Of a DNA stretch of 64,000 nucleotides, positions 37,336 through 49,996 are shown in pieces. The stretch is from assembly GCA_026874595.1 (NCBI GenBank), contig CM049317.1:42988401-43052400 (forward strand), read 5' to 3'. Numbering within the stretch: position 1 is the first letter of the stretch; every line of letters starts with the position of its first letter. The notes under the pieces were generated by a model. That model searched no databases. It saw only the letters and a program-made list of their open reading frames with translations, and was not told the origin of the DNA. The DNA is from Sipunculus nudus (taxonomy: Eukaryota; Annelida; Sipuncula; Golfingiida; Sipunculidae). The translations under genes and the position numbers were made by a program.

Positions 37336-38313
37336 TTTTTAGCGAACCTGTGAGCTTATGCGCTGGAGAGTCGTTGTCTGTCCACCGTCGTCCATCCACT
37401 GTCGTCCGTACGTTAACCCATGCTATCTCAAAAACTTTTGGAGCTAGCAGCACCAAATTTTATGGAAGAAACATTCACATGTGAAACTTGATCTTAGCTT
37501 ATTTTTTTTTTTGCTATCTGCATTGACTTGGATTTTAAAGGGAAAAAGCTTAAAAAAACCTTTAACAATCTTCTTCTCCAAAAATGTCCAGCCACAAGAC
37601 TAGAGTCTCCACCTGCAATGATTTTGGCACAGTGTATGTCCCTGCTTATTTCTCAGGAGGGATTTGATATATCAGCCTGAATTTGTGCATATCTATACAT
37701 ATCTGGAAGCTTTGTTGTATAACCAGACTGTTGGCTTCATCTACAATGATTTTTGCAGAGTTTATGTCCCTGCTTATTTCTCAGGGATTTAATATATGAG
37801 CCTGAAATTGGGCATTTGTATACATCTTTGATAGCTTTGTTGTATACAAAACTGGTGGCCATACCTACAATATTTTTGCACATTGTATGTCCCTGTTTAT
37901 TTCTCAGGAGTTATTTAATTTTTATCAGCCTGAAATTATGCATGTCCATACATCTCCAATATTATTTGTGTACAAGACTTGTTGTGCCACCGATAATTGT
38001 TTTTGGGTTTCATGCATCTGTGGAGTGGTTTGAAGTTTCTGCCTGAAATTTTGCAGTTACAGTTCTTCAATGGCTTTCTTGTACACAAGACTAGTGGCAC
38101 CATCTTCAATTATTTTGTGTTGTGTACATCCTGGCCAGTATTTTAGGAGTGATGATTGTGTAACTGGTGCTTATACTTGGGTTCAAAATGTTAAGTACTT
38201 GCATTGTACATATACATGTCACACATGGACTTGTTAATGGTCTACCATGGAAGCATTATACCTGATGTATATCCCATTGCACAGGTTCGCATAAGGCCAG
38301 TAGGCCATGTTTT
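37336..38313 (+). mobile_element. Short family B element (B5)
   Basis: 5' TTTTTAGCGAACCTGTGAGC with TCGTCC repeats and 3' CACAGGTTCGC, a decayed AGGCCAGTAGGCCA hairpin and TGTT. The interior shows three or four B-type units (CCTGCTTATTTCTCAGGAGG). It is the rightmost + strand element in the window. Confidence 0.75.
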
Positions 38314-39063
38314 TTATTATTTTGCAAGAGAATCAGTTACTTGTGCAAGATTAGAAATGCAATTTTTGGTCAGTTTTAATTAGAATATTTATTTTGTTAA
38401 AAAAAAAGGTGAAAAGGCTTCTGGTGAGTAGGGTGTTATTTTCACCAAGTTGACATGTTTTGTATTGAGAAAATTGTATGAATGTAGTTGTTAGCTACAG
38501 AACAAGACTTACTCAGTCATTATATGTATTTTACCACTGAAATACTTCTTACATGACGTCAGTCCATTAAGCCTTGATTATGTTCAGAACATAGCAAGCT
38601 AGGAGAAGGCTCTCTTTTAAGGACAGGAGGCTGGTGCTATATTCATAGATGACGTGTTATTAATGTCCGTTCCTGTGCCTTCTAACCAAGGCCATTTATG
38701 TACACTGATATATGTAAATATCAACTTAACACATGGGTTGGCTTGTCTGCATACAGCTTAATGTGTGATAATAAGCCATCCGGGTACCTCACAGTTTTGT
38801 AAACTTGTTGGTTATGTTCTGTGGTGACCCATGTGCTATGAAATATTATTTTAGTCCTTGTTTGTGACAAATTGTTGATCATCGTCAAGTGCTGTGAGCT
38901 ACAGTGATAGCAGTGGTGTCATTTAGTTTTGTAATTTGTACTTTCAAGTTTCAGTTTACTTCAAAGTTGATTTTTGAATGATGCACATGAATGGTGCATC
39001 AAGAACTGTACAAAACTATTTGTAACAAGTCGCTTTAAATTCTGTTTTCCTGAGAGAAAAAAA

Positions 39064-39069
39064 AATAAA
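39064..39069 (+). terminator. Candidate distal polyadenylation signal for LASP
   Basis: AATAAA sits in an A-rich run followed by a T-rich stretch. If used, the LASP 3' UTR would be about 4 kb and would include the A and B elements at 36.5-38.3 kb. Confidence 0.3.
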
Positions 39070-39734
39070 ATTGATAAGTTTTTTTAAATTGTTGATTTCC
39101 ATATTTCATCATGCTATTTTATTATTTCTGATTTGATATTAATCATATACCATTGTTACTGCAGGCACTTCTGTCAGCTTAAGTTTTTATTAGATGTTTA
39201 TATAATGTTAGTGCAGGGAATAATAGATGAACTGTACATTTGTAAATAGCTGTATCAAGTTGATATTGATACTTCATCACCTAGAGTGGATCTCTGCTCC
39301 ATGAATCAGCAAGTCAGGGTGTGTTATCATGGTCAAGTGCTCTTTTTGGTCATGTAAAGTCAAAAACATTTGATGTGATAACAGTGATTGACCAGCTAAC
39401 ACACACATTTCATGATGTTACACAGTAGTCATTGTTTTTGCATTTGCAAGGCCTGAGTTTATGTTAAGTCCACGTGTTGTGTGTTACACACTTTGGATTG
39501 AGTACCTCATGATATGGCATGATAGAGGTTGCTAAGATCATTCTTGGGTGGATTTACATTTAACTTCCATACAGTGATATTTGTCGCTGTTGTGGTATAC
39601 CTGAAAGTATGCTGCATGAGGGATACTGATACACAACAAATGAACATGTGCTTAACCTCACACAGAAGTATGTACACTCATTGGTCAAACTGAAAACTGA
39701 TAAACCAACTGGTACTTCATACAAGGAATTTGTG

Positions 39735-39920
39735 GGAGTGAATATTAGGAGCAAGGCATGCAAGGGGGTGTGTGTATAGGGAGCAAGCCACGCAAGGATG
39801 AGTGTGTGTATAAGGAGCAAGCCACAAAAGGACGCATGTGTGTATAAGGAGGAAGCCACTTGAGTACGTGTATAAGGAGCAAGCCATCCAAGAATGTGTG
39901 CGTGTGTGTATAAGAGGTAC
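39735..39920 (+). repeat. Minisatellite of about 33-38 bp, five copies
   Basis: GTGTGTATAAGGAGCAAGCC recurs at about 39769, 39805, 39838, 39867 and 39903 with small changes. Confidence 0.8.
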
Positions 39921-40674
39921 CTTGCCCAGCTTCACTCCTGATGAGCCAGGTAAAAATATTCCTTTCAGGCGTTTACTTCTTTAAATGCAATTTCATAATT
40001 GAGCAGCAATTAAAAATGTAAAACTGCAAAAACATGATCCATTAAAAATAAAGCCAGCATATTTGGGCTACAGTATCCAAATTTTGTGTGCCAAAGGTCT
40101 GTGTTTACAGTCTGCATCTTCTTTGGAGGGAAATCGCAGATATAGTTCTCAAGTATTTCACCATGCACTGGTGAGTTACTGTGGTAAATCCTGAATCATT
40201 TAATAAGGTTTTTCATCAGGTATCAAAAACAAATGAAACTCTAATGCTTAACTTGTTTTATTCATCAAAACAGCATTATAAGGCTAAAATTACTAACACA
40301 AAGCAACATTCATGTGACGAGTATTTGTTCACAACAAGCATAACAAAAAATTACTCGCCATATATGGAAACTTCTGTTAACTTTTAACATACAATAAAAC
40401 TGTCTACGCAGCAAATCAAAGACCAATGTATAGACCAATAAAGAATCTAGAGCTCCTAGTTCTACTACTAATAAAAATAAAAATGCAGTAGTCATATAAT
40501 AATAGCAATGAATACCCTACTGTACAAATAAGTTATCAGCATTAAATATTCTGTGAATATTGCATAAAGGAGCTCCCTTGCTCACTACATCAATACTACA
40601 CTGGTGGTAACTTGCTCTGCTTGAATTCCGGTTCACAACTTCCAAAGTGATCCAGGAGCTTGGTCCCCTGATCT

Positions 40675-40790
40675 GAGCAACGGAGGACTACATCCGTAAC
40701 TGAACCAAGACCTAACGGAGGACTACATCTGTAACAACCAAGCCCTTTCGGAGGACTACATCCGTAACTGAACCAAGACCTAACATAAAT
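40675..40790 (+). repeat. Three imperfect copies of a GGAGGACTACATCCGTAAC unit
   Basis: The unit occurs three times with spacers containing GAACCAAGACCTAA. It may fall in the DLGAP 3' UTR or just beyond it. Confidence 0.75.
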
Positions 40791-40975
40791 TTTGTTTTTC
40801 TTTAATGGCAAGTGAAACCTCTTTTTGGCCTGCTTTACTACAAATGCTGAAATGAAAACTGGCAGATTAAATGTATGCCCTTTTAACAGCACAGTTTAGG
40901 GCACAATTCAAATATACCCACAGCTGCTATGCCTCTTGCCCAAACAGCTAGAATGAATGTCATGTTTCAAGCAAC

Positions 40976-40981
40976 TTTATT
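40976..40981 (-). terminator. Candidate polyadenylation signal for DLGAP
   Basis: TTTATT on the + strand reads AATAAA on the - strand, about 1.46 kb after the DLGAP stop. This is a motif match only; other such hexamers occur nearby. Confidence 0.3.
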
Positions 40982-41613
40982 GTTAATGTACAGACAATGC
41001 ATTCAAGTCATGAGAATATCTGTGAGAACACAATTCCAAGCTGTCAATGTTGACATGGTTTCTCATTTGAAGTTGAAGGTAACACTTTTCATGCATATCC
41101 AGTGACACATGTATTGGTGGAATATTATAATCTATAACTGAACATACTGGTAGCAATTTATAAAATATGTAACACATTTATTTTTAGTATATAAAAAACT
41201 TCTTGAAATTAGTTAAGAGTGGACAATCTAAAGGTGTCAAAAGATAAATGCAAATAAACCATATAAATCAAATATCAAATGCTTTTATATTTGAACTATT
41301 TTGTTATGTAATACAGAACAATTTACCCAAATTTTATTGATATATTTTACAGTATGGAAAATATTACTAAATCAGTAAGAGTATATTGTTTTTAAATAAT
41401 CAGTTATTAAAGGATTTTCAAACATTTAATGTATAAGACCTGTCCTGGCATGTAGATTAAGCCTCCCCTTCATGGCATACCACACACAGGCAAACTGATC
41501 CACACACCCAATGAACCCAACACCCTGGTGCTGACTGACTGATAATGACTAATTGGTACATGTACTTCATATAAGGAAGAGTGGTTATCAGTAACAGTAG
41601 GCCACATGAGGAC

Positions 41614-41634
41614 GTGTGTGTGTGTGTGTGTGTG
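41614..41634 (+). repeat. (GT)n microsatellite
   Basis: About ten GT dinucleotides in a row. Confidence 0.95.
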
Positions 41635-42445
41635 GAAGGCTTGTCAGTAATTACTGAGAATATTCCATAAAAGATGGAGAACAGGCATGATGAGGTTCTG
41701 TTTGCTGCCACCAGGGGACAGCACCATTGTGTCACTCAAATATATTTATGGCAATCTGAGTGATGTACATTCATGTCAGCCATTTATAATAATTTGCCAC
41801 TACACAACAATGTGTAGCTGACAGAACCTCCTTGTATAAATTTATATACATACAAATTTTATACAAAACAATTATAAAATTAGATAATATTAAATAAAAT
41901 ATTATGAACTTGTTCTGGCACATTGTGCAGCTAGATCAGACTAGTCAATTATGTACCTTCCAATAGTGCAGTTTCCTGACACCAGAGAAAACAAAGTGTG
42001 CGAGGTATTGTACATGACTAACATATCTTGTACATAAATAAGGCCTCAGTATCCCAAAATATGTATGCTGACAAGAGTAGCACCTCTCTATATAGTCCAG
42101 CTTCCTTTACATACCATGTATCTGTCACAAAGTCAACTTCCTAAAAAAAAAAAAAACAATGTACTGGTTCCATGATCTTCTCCTAAGGTAACCTAAAGTG
42201 ACATGAAGAGGCAAACATTCTATGTCCATTTTGACCTCACTTTGTATTTGCCTAATATTTTCTGTTTAACAGTTGTGTTAATACCTAATTAGTTTGTGAC
42301 TTGAGCTTCATTAACACCTATTTCATTTATTGATGCAGGCCCTGATTCTAGGTCAAATATGTAGATCATTCAGATCTATTGGTCCATTCTACCTGTGTAG
42401 CTAACTGCTGCAGTATTTTATTTCACTAGGATCACTATACTACCG

Positions 42446-42658
42446 TCAAGGAACATAAATCTCTATCTCCTCTTTGTCACTCTGCGAGGCTTTGCGTTCT
42501 CGTCCTGCCCTCTTGGCTTCCATTAGCCTCTTTCTGGCTTCTTCGCGAGCCTTTGCAGCCTCCTTAGCTTTTTCTGTTCTTTCAGCCGACATAGCAGGTT
42601 TGGTCACCTTGCCTCGTGATGTTCGACTACCTGCTGAGCCAACAGCCTTAGGTTTTGT
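42446..42658 (-). CDS. dlgap: DLGAP/SAPAP (GKAP) gene, C-terminal coding exon
   Basis: Read on the - strand, an acceptor (T8 then AG, the + strand CT at 42659-42660) opens 70 codons and a TGA at 42446-42448. The exon starts with a basic Lys/Pro/Ser stretch. Residues 26-51 form a charged helix (REEARKRLMEAKRA at 38-51) and the protein ends EEIEIYVP. DLGAP1-4 carry the same block (QEARKRL.AAKRA followed by SIEIY[IV]P) and then finish with EAQTRL, the class I PDZ ligand for SHANK. Here the stop follows the YVP directly, so the tail is absent. DLGAP proteins are postsynaptic or cortical scaffolds joining MAGUKs to SHANK. The phase (0) matches the exon at 54644. The + strand open frame over the same bases is a shadow. 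Confidence 0.9.
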   Translation of the reverse strand, partial: TKPKAVGSAGSRTSRGKVTKPAMSAERTEKAKEAAKAREEARKRLMEAKRAGRERKASQSDKEEIEIYVP

Positions 42659-42731
42659 CTAAAAAAAATGAAATTATCAAAAGTAATACATCACGGTTCT
42701 CTTAAATATATAAAGATACAGTTCTCTTGTT

Positions 42732-42860
42732 AAACAAAGGACCCATGCTCAGCTGAATTTTGGAAAATTTTGACTTAGTTGTTCTCGTTATATATTCATT
42801 AGCATTTGAAAAGCTAAGAGGAAATTGTGCTGCTAACTGATGATAATCAAATATTAAATA
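42732..42860 (-). mobile_element. Family A 3'-end fragment
   Basis: AACAAAGGACCCATGCTCAG is a decayed - strand A terminus close to the DLGAP last exon. Confidence 0.45.
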
Positions 42861-43241
42861 TAAATTTGGCAAACTAATACTGTGCACTTTTTATGAACTA
42901 TTTCAAAGATGCAGGAATCTCTCATGCTCAAATATTTCTAGAAGTATCATTATTTCAGCATTGTGGCAGTAATATGTGCATAAAATAACCATGTGAATGT
43001 ATGAGAATACCTGTCAATTACAGAATAAGGCAGTATAATTATATACATTTAATTTATTAACTGAAATAAAATGCTGTAAAAAAAAATGTTTAAAAATCCA
43101 TTTTCAAATAGCATAACTAAATCTGATAAGTATATATTTTACCATGTAATACATGAAAATTGTGGCCTGAAACTATTTAATAATGTAATAAGGAAAAAGC
43201 ATGTGCCAAAGAGTTATATGAAAGGATACATTTCACCAACA

Positions 43242-44278
43242 AACAAGTGACCCATGGGTCATGACACACAGCTGACGGACATACTGAAAATATGTCCTTG
43301 CACAGGCAACTAATTTAGATAATGTAGGTGGCATCATTGTTCATGCATTAGCTTAAATTCATCAAGACCCATAAGCACACCAAATCTGATGACAATCCAA
43401 CCAGCCTTTCCTGAGGAATCTGGCAATATGTATTTTGTGTTATTTCTGGGGTGCTCATTTAACATACCCCAAAACTCTAAGAATATAGGTCACAGTGATC
43501 CAATTTCAGGTTTCTGGGGAGAACTTTTGAGGAACTCTCAGGATGTCTAGTAAGAAGATTCTGAGTCCAATGGTTTTTTGCCCTACTTTTGTATCAAATT
43601 TTCAGTTATTCTGAGGAGTGTTTATAAGCCCCACAGCCCAGAGAATATGGGTAACAGAGACCTAATTTCAGGTTTTCAAGGAGACTTTTCATGGACCTCC
43701 CTTGATATTACGCTAGGTCCAATGGTTATTATTAATGCCCAGCTTTTGTATCAAATTTTCAATTATGACCCCAATTTAAAAATACATCATCCCATAACCC
43801 ATATTAATGTTTACGTATAATGTAAAAGAAATCTATCCTTTAGTCTTTGACTTATACTGCCCACAGTACTGTCAAGTGGCAATAATGGGGGTATTATACT
43901 ACACAAAAACAAGAAAAGGAAAATAGATTGTGCCACCAGTTTCCGGTACATGACAACACTATCCAAGATCTATGGTCAACTTGATTTTTGGATCAATCTA
44001 TGCAAGATTTCTTGAGATATTTAAGAATTTGTGTGATTTTCGCCCGAAATGGACCTATTCAAGGTTACGGTCACTCTCCTAGTACAGGTCATAACCCCAT
44101 TTCAAATAGGATTTGTCCTTTCACCAATATCTGTGCACATGTCAAGTTTCGTAAAGATCTGTGGAATATATTTGAAGTTATCTCGCCTGAAAGAAATCTC
44201 TGCTGCCGCAGGGTGACTGTGCCTAAACCATAGTATCCTGACTTAGTCTTGGGATACAATAAAGTTATATCCTTGTGA
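43242..44278 (-). mobile_element. Family A-like element (- strand) carrying a C fragment
   Basis: AACAAGTGACCCATGGGTCA at its 3' end, then internal units with GGTAACAGAGACCTAATTTC. A family C piece occupies about 43755-44257. Confidence 0.55.
43755..44257 (-). mobile_element. Family C 5' part, 3' truncated (C7)
   Basis: The intact 5' end reads GTATCCCAAGACTAAGTCAG on the - strand, followed by a short CCG-like stretch and one array unit. The 3' hairpin is missing. Confidence 0.65.
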
Positions 44279-44598
44279 AACTAGGGACCCATGGGTCATG
44301 AAGCTCAGCTGACTAAAAAGACATTCACAAAACAAATTTTATCATCTGAATGTCAAATTTTGTAGGTAGTATCCCCATTCAACTGAAGCTTAGCTTGGAG
44401 GATATGGGTAACAGAGACCTAATTTAAGGTTTCTTTGGAGACTTTTTAGCAAATGCAAAATATGCTGATTTTTATTGTTATGTTTTTCATATATATAAGC
44501 ATATGGGAAGCTAAGAGGTAATGGCCTTTCTGCTTGGTTACAGTAAAGTTCTAAATATCTGATTGCAAAAAAAGTATTGAGATACTGTGATGCATATG
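44279..44598 (-). mobile_element. Family A 3' segment (- strand)
   Basis: Begins with AGGGACCCATGGGTCATG and CTCAGCTGAC and continues into A body sequence to CATATG at 44598, where the next element starts. Confidence 0.55.
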
Positions 44599-45048
44599 AA
44601 CAAGTGACCCAGGGGTCATGACGCTCGGCTGACTAGGAAATCATTCACAAAATAATTTTATCAATGCCAAATTTTGTAGGTGATATCCCCATTCAACTTA
44701 AGCACAGCTCAGAGGAAATGGGTAACAGATACCTTATTTCAGGTTTCAAAGGAGATTTTTCAGGGACCTCCCTGGATGTGAAGTAAGAAGATTCTAGGTC
44801 CAGTGGTTTCAATTTGTGCCTGGTAAACGGGCAACTGCTGCATTGAAGGTCTAAAAAAATTGAGAAAAAAATTATTCTGTGGGGTTCATCTGAGCCCCAT
44901 AGCTCAGAGGATAAAGATAACAGAGCCCTAATTTCAGGATTCCAAGGAGATTTTTCATGGACCTCCCTGGATGTCAAGAAAGAAGATTCTAGATCAAATG
45001 GTTACGATTTTTGCCCTATTAACAGACAAACACATCTTTGAAGGTATC

Positions 45049-47294
45049 AAACAAGGGACCTATGGGTCACGGCGCTCAGCTTTTATATATGATAAAAAAA
45101 TATGATTTAGAAATGAGGCACATGCTGGTTTTATGTGGTTATAAAAATAAGCTGTATTATGAGTTATTGTTGTTTAGCTTATGTATGATTTTGATAGTAC
45201 CTTTGGAGACAGGAAAGAGGATTAATTTTATTTATTTATTCAGTTTTCACCGAACAGTGATGTTGAGAATCCAGAATATACAAAATTCACACATTTAAAT
45301 AATGAACAAAAGTACCTGGTTTTATGGCTTTTATTTATATTAAAAAAAATGTAATTTATTCATTTGGACTAATTTCACATCAATGTACTAACTATAGACA
45401 CAGTAGGAATCTAGATAATAATATTATCAACTGCATCTTTGTCTATCATTAATTTCCTTCATATGATCCCTAATGATTAGTAATGAATAATATGATTTAC
45501 TTTTTTATCATTAAAATTGAACTGAAAAATACCATAGGTGACTGCATGGTGTTATTTGGAATACGTGACATTCTATCCATCGATACAAGATTCTTATATC
45601 ATCGGTAACTGCAAGTTAATTTCCTGTTATTATCAACTAACAAATTCCTTTCCTATTTTTCTTTAATTTGTTATTAAAAACCAATAAAAATTTATTAATT
45701 TATTGTTTATTGTTATGTTGTTGGTTAAAACTACTAGATGAGTTGGGTTGGACACCTGGATCAACTGTGGTTGGCCATTATATAATAAGCTGCCTGGAGC
45801 CCCAGTTTATGCCTCTCCTCAAGCATGCATAATTAGCTGAAAGTTCAACAAGGTCAACATACAAGTGACTCAAGAGGTGCTACAGAGAGCCAAGGTCTGA
45901 CATGGTCTCATAAAAACATTAATAAAGGCTACAGTTTTTGGCCAATTTCTTTCAGCTTTTTAAACTAAAAAGCTGAAATCTTTATGTGTGCATGATATGA
46001 AAATTATATCAACAGTGCTCACAGGAAACAAACATGCCATGGTCAAAGTTGGGCAAAATTTAAGGTACTAATTTTATATTTATACTAATAACTTCTAAAA
46101 TTTGAGAAATTCAGAACTAATTTTGGGTATTCAATTGAATCTTGATTAAATAATGTTACATCCCTGACAAAAAATCTCTAGCTTCAGCAATCCTCTTGTT
46201 AAGGGAGTAAATATATTTCTTGATTTTTTACAAAGTGCATTATGTTTGGGCCCATAACTTAAAACAATTATGCAATACTGACATAATTTCTGGCATGTGC
46301 ATAGAGAATGTATAGAAAAATATGTATATTATATATGATTAAAGTCAGATCAGTGGTTTTGATATTAGGCAGTCTTGAAGTGTAACAATGGGTTTTAATG
46401 GAAAAATGAAGTTTTTCATTAATATCTCGAAGGTATTAAGACCTAGTGACCAAATTTTTGGCATGGTAGGGGATTTTTGAGACATCTAATTGCATGCCAA
46501 ATTTTAGGAACTGAGAGCTGAAGCTGGGGAGCTGAGCACTTGCAAACTGCATGACACTAGCTTGATGTAAACAATATGTTACATGGTGCTTGAAAACTTG
46601 AATAAAATCTACAGTTTTTGATCAACTGATTTCAAATTTTTGGTGTTTACAGACAAAATGCTAAAAAAAACATGCTGTGAAAATTAAATCCACAGTATTT
46701 ACAGGAAAAAAACTTGCCATGGTCAAAGTTGGGCAAAATTTAAGGTACCAATTTTTTATATTTGTTAATATTTTAAAAACTTTAAAAGATTTTGATCTAA
46801 TTTTTGGTATACAATTTAATTTTGATTAATTAAAGTTATATTATTGGAAAAAAAGTTTATAGCTTTAACATGTTTTGTGTTAAGTGATCAAATATCTTTC
46901 CTGATTTTTTACACAATGCATTATGTTTGGGCCCATACCTTTTTAAATTTACATAATACAGACATAATTTCTGGCATGTACATAAGAACTATATAGAGAA
47001 ATAATTATGGTAAATATGAGGAAAAACAGATGAGTGGTTTTGATATTAGGCAGTCCTGAAGTGTAAAAATAGGTTTTAAATAAAAAATTGAGGTTTTTCC
47101 TTAATTTCTAAAAGGAACGAAGTCGCTAAGACCCAGTTTTCAGCTTGGTAGGAGATCTTGGGGACATCTAACATTATGCCGAATTTTGGATTCCTTGGTC
47201 TTACCGTTTCAAAAACAACATCTACGGACGGACGGACAGACGGACGGACAATGGACCACGACTATAGCTCAGATGACTTTTAGTCAGCTGAGCT
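45049..47294 (-). mobile_element. Family A (long subtype), complete (A7)
   Basis: Complete 2.25-kb copy on the - strand, with AACAAGGGACC and CTCAGCT at the 3' end and CCGTCCGTC plus the folding 5' end at 47294. It is the uninterrupted reference for the A3/A6 breakpoints. Confidence 0.85.
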
Positions 47295-47619
47295 AAAAAT
47301 TGAGAACAAGGCCTACAGGCCTTATGCGAACCTGTGCAAAGTTTAGGAGTATGAATGGAGGTTTATTTTTAAAATTTAATATTGATCCTCCTAAGTCCTG
47401 CATATCTACCTTTGTCATTATGATTTCAGCAAAATGGACGTTTCTGACCTGCAAGTTTCGGACTAGGACATTTTAAAACCAGAATATGGGTAGTTGACAA
47501 GCCACTATGTGTATCCGCAGAAATCTGAGTGGGACGGGTGAAGTGAGGCATGGATTAAGTGGCAAGGGGAATACAGCGTGGTGTGTTGCATATTAGCATG
47601 GATGTCTGCAGCTTAAACG

Positions 47620-49450
47620 TGAATGTAGGTGGTGCCACCTGTCATAAAATTGAGACAATTGTCCAGGATGTATAAACCTGCAAAATTTCAGGTGGATAAG
47701 TCAAACCACAGCCGAGATATGAGTGATTTTATCCCAAGGCAGATCAACAGATGGATGCTGTGCATAAGTGGTTGCAGGTGGCGCCAAGAGCTATGTGAGA
47801 TCTATACACATGCAAAATTTAGGCCTAATCGGTCAAACGGTTCCCGAGATATGAGCTTGGATGTCTGCAGTGTAAATGTGAATGTAGGTGGCGACACCTG
47901 TCATAAAATCGAGAAAGCTGTCAAGGATGTAAAATACCTGCAAAATTTCAGGTGGATAAGTCAAACCACTGCTGAGATATGGAGATTTTAACCTAAGGCA
48001 GATGAACAGATTGATGTTGTGCATAAATGGTTGCAGGTGGCACCACCAGTTTTGCGTATGATGAAGAGCTATTCGAGATCTATACACATGCAAAATTTTG
48101 GCCTAATCAGTCAAAAGGTTCCCGAGATATGAGCTTGGATGTCTGCAGAGTAAATGTGAATGTAGGTGGCGACACCTGTCATAAATCTAGAAAGCTGTCC
48201 AGGATGTATAATAAACCTGCAAAATTTCAGGTGGATAAGTCAAACCACTGCTGAGATATGAGTGATATTATCCAAAGGCAGATGAACAGATGGATGCTGT
48301 GCATAAGTGGTTGCAGGTGGCGCCACCAGTTTTGCCTATGATGAAGAGCTTTGTGAGATCTATACACATGCAAAGTTTTGGCCTTATCTGTCACACGGTT
48401 CCTGAGATATGAGCTTGAATGTCTGCAGAGTAAATGTGAATGTAGTTGGCGCCACCTGTCATAAAATCGAGAAAGCTGTGCAGGATGTATAAACCTGCAA
48501 AATTTCAGGTGGATAAGGCAAACCACTGCTGAGATTTGAGTAATATTATCCCAAGGCAGTTGAACAGATGGACGCTGTGCATAAATGGTTGCAGGTGGCA
48601 CCACCAGTTTTGCCTATGATGAAGAGCTATGTGAGATCTATACACAAGCAAAATTTTGGCCAAATGGGTCAAACGGTTCCCGAGATATGAGCTTGGATGT
48701 CTGCAGAGTAAATGTGAATGTAGGTGGCGCCACCTGTCATAAAATCGAGAAAGCTGTCAAGGATGTATAAACCTGCAAAATTTCAGGTGGATAAGTCAAA
48801 CCACTGCTGAGATATGAGTGATTTTAACCTAAGGCAGATGAACAGATGGACGCTGTGCATAAATGGTTGCAGGTGGCACCACCAGTTTTGCCTATGATGA
48901 AGAGCTATGTGAGATCTAGACACATGCAAAATTTTGGCCTAATCAGTCAAACGGTTCCCGAGATATGAGCTTGAATGTCTGCAGAGTAAATGTGAAAGTA
49001 GGTGGCGACACCTGTCATAAAATCAAGAAACCTTCCAGGATGTATAAAACTGCAAAATTTCAGGTGGATAAGTCAAACCACTGCTAAGATATGAGTGATT
49101 TTATCCAAAGGCAGATGAACAGAAGGACGCTGTGCATAAGTGGTTGCAGGTGGCACCACCAGTTTTGCCTATGATTAAGAGCTATGTGAGATCTAGACAC
49201 ATGCAAAATTTTGGCCCTATCGGTCAAACGGTTCCTGAGATATGAGCTTGGATGTCTGCAGAGTAAATGTGAATGTAGGTGGCACCACCTGTCATAAAAT
49301 CGAGAAAGCTGTCCAGGATGTATAAACCTGCAAAATTTAAGGTGGATAAGTCAAACCACTGCTGAGATATGAGTAATATTATCCCAAGGTAGATGAACAG
49401 ATGGACGCTGTGCAAAAATGGTTGCAGGTGGCGCCACCATTTTTAGTGTA
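47620..49450 (-). repeat. B-type tandem array of about 275 bp in B4
   Basis: GGTGGCGCCACC (or one-base variants), TGCAAAATTTCAGGTGGATA and ATGAGCTTGGATGTCTGCAG recur roughly every 270-280 bp. It is the mirror of the B2 array. Confidence 0.8.
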
Positions 49451-49724
49451 TGTTATAAAGCTATCAAAGGGCTACATTTGTGCAAAATTTTTAGCCTGAT
49501 CGGTCAAACAGTTTCCAAGATATGTGGGTTTATGTGTGGAAACAGACGCACAAATGGACACTGGGCAGCAAGGAAAGGTCAGATGTCAACCAAAAATGAA
49601 GGTGCAGCAGTTCACATGTGACCTGATGATAAACCCGATTTGCTTAAAATGCAACCCAAGTTTTTTCAAACAGTTGAAAGATATAGTTCCAATAATCTGG
49701 GAATTCTGCATCTAAACATTGTAT

Positions 49725-49775
49725 CCAGACGTCTAGACGCTGTGTCTAAACATCTAGACACATTGTCTAGACACC
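49725..49775. repeat. Cluster of TCTAGA-centred short palindromes
   Basis: GTCTAGACG, CATCTAGACAC and GTCTAGACAC follow each other within 50 bases, next to a C-rich tract at 49777-49808. Confidence 0.7.
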
Positions 49776-49996
49776 CACGCCCCCCCCCCCCCCGCCCCCC
49801 CCCCCCCCGAGCATGGTCAGTTGCCATGGTGATGTCTGGACCCCACCTGTTTGTACTGAGTGACCTCTTGACTTGGCTGCATGAAGTCAAAGCTGTTTTC
49901 AAATACAGAAAGCCTTTTTCAATTGGCTACAATGCTTTTTTAAAACTGTATTTACTCAATCTATTCTTATAAAACTGGCAGAACCCTACCATAGAA

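Larger units (their letters stand above)
38314..42445. other. Convergent 3' region between LASP and DLGAP, largely free of A, B and C elements
   Basis: This 4-kb stretch shows no A, B or C termini and no convincing exon. It holds two small minisatellites (39.74-39.92 and 40.68-40.79 kb), a GT repeat at 41.61 kb and candidate poly(A) signals. It is the longest element-free stretch in the window and the place where element polarity flips. Confidence 0.6.

Noticed and set aside
42474-42662. + strand frame of 62 codons starting MSLCEALRSRPALL.
   Set aside because: It is the exact antisense shadow of the DLGAP C-terminal exon.
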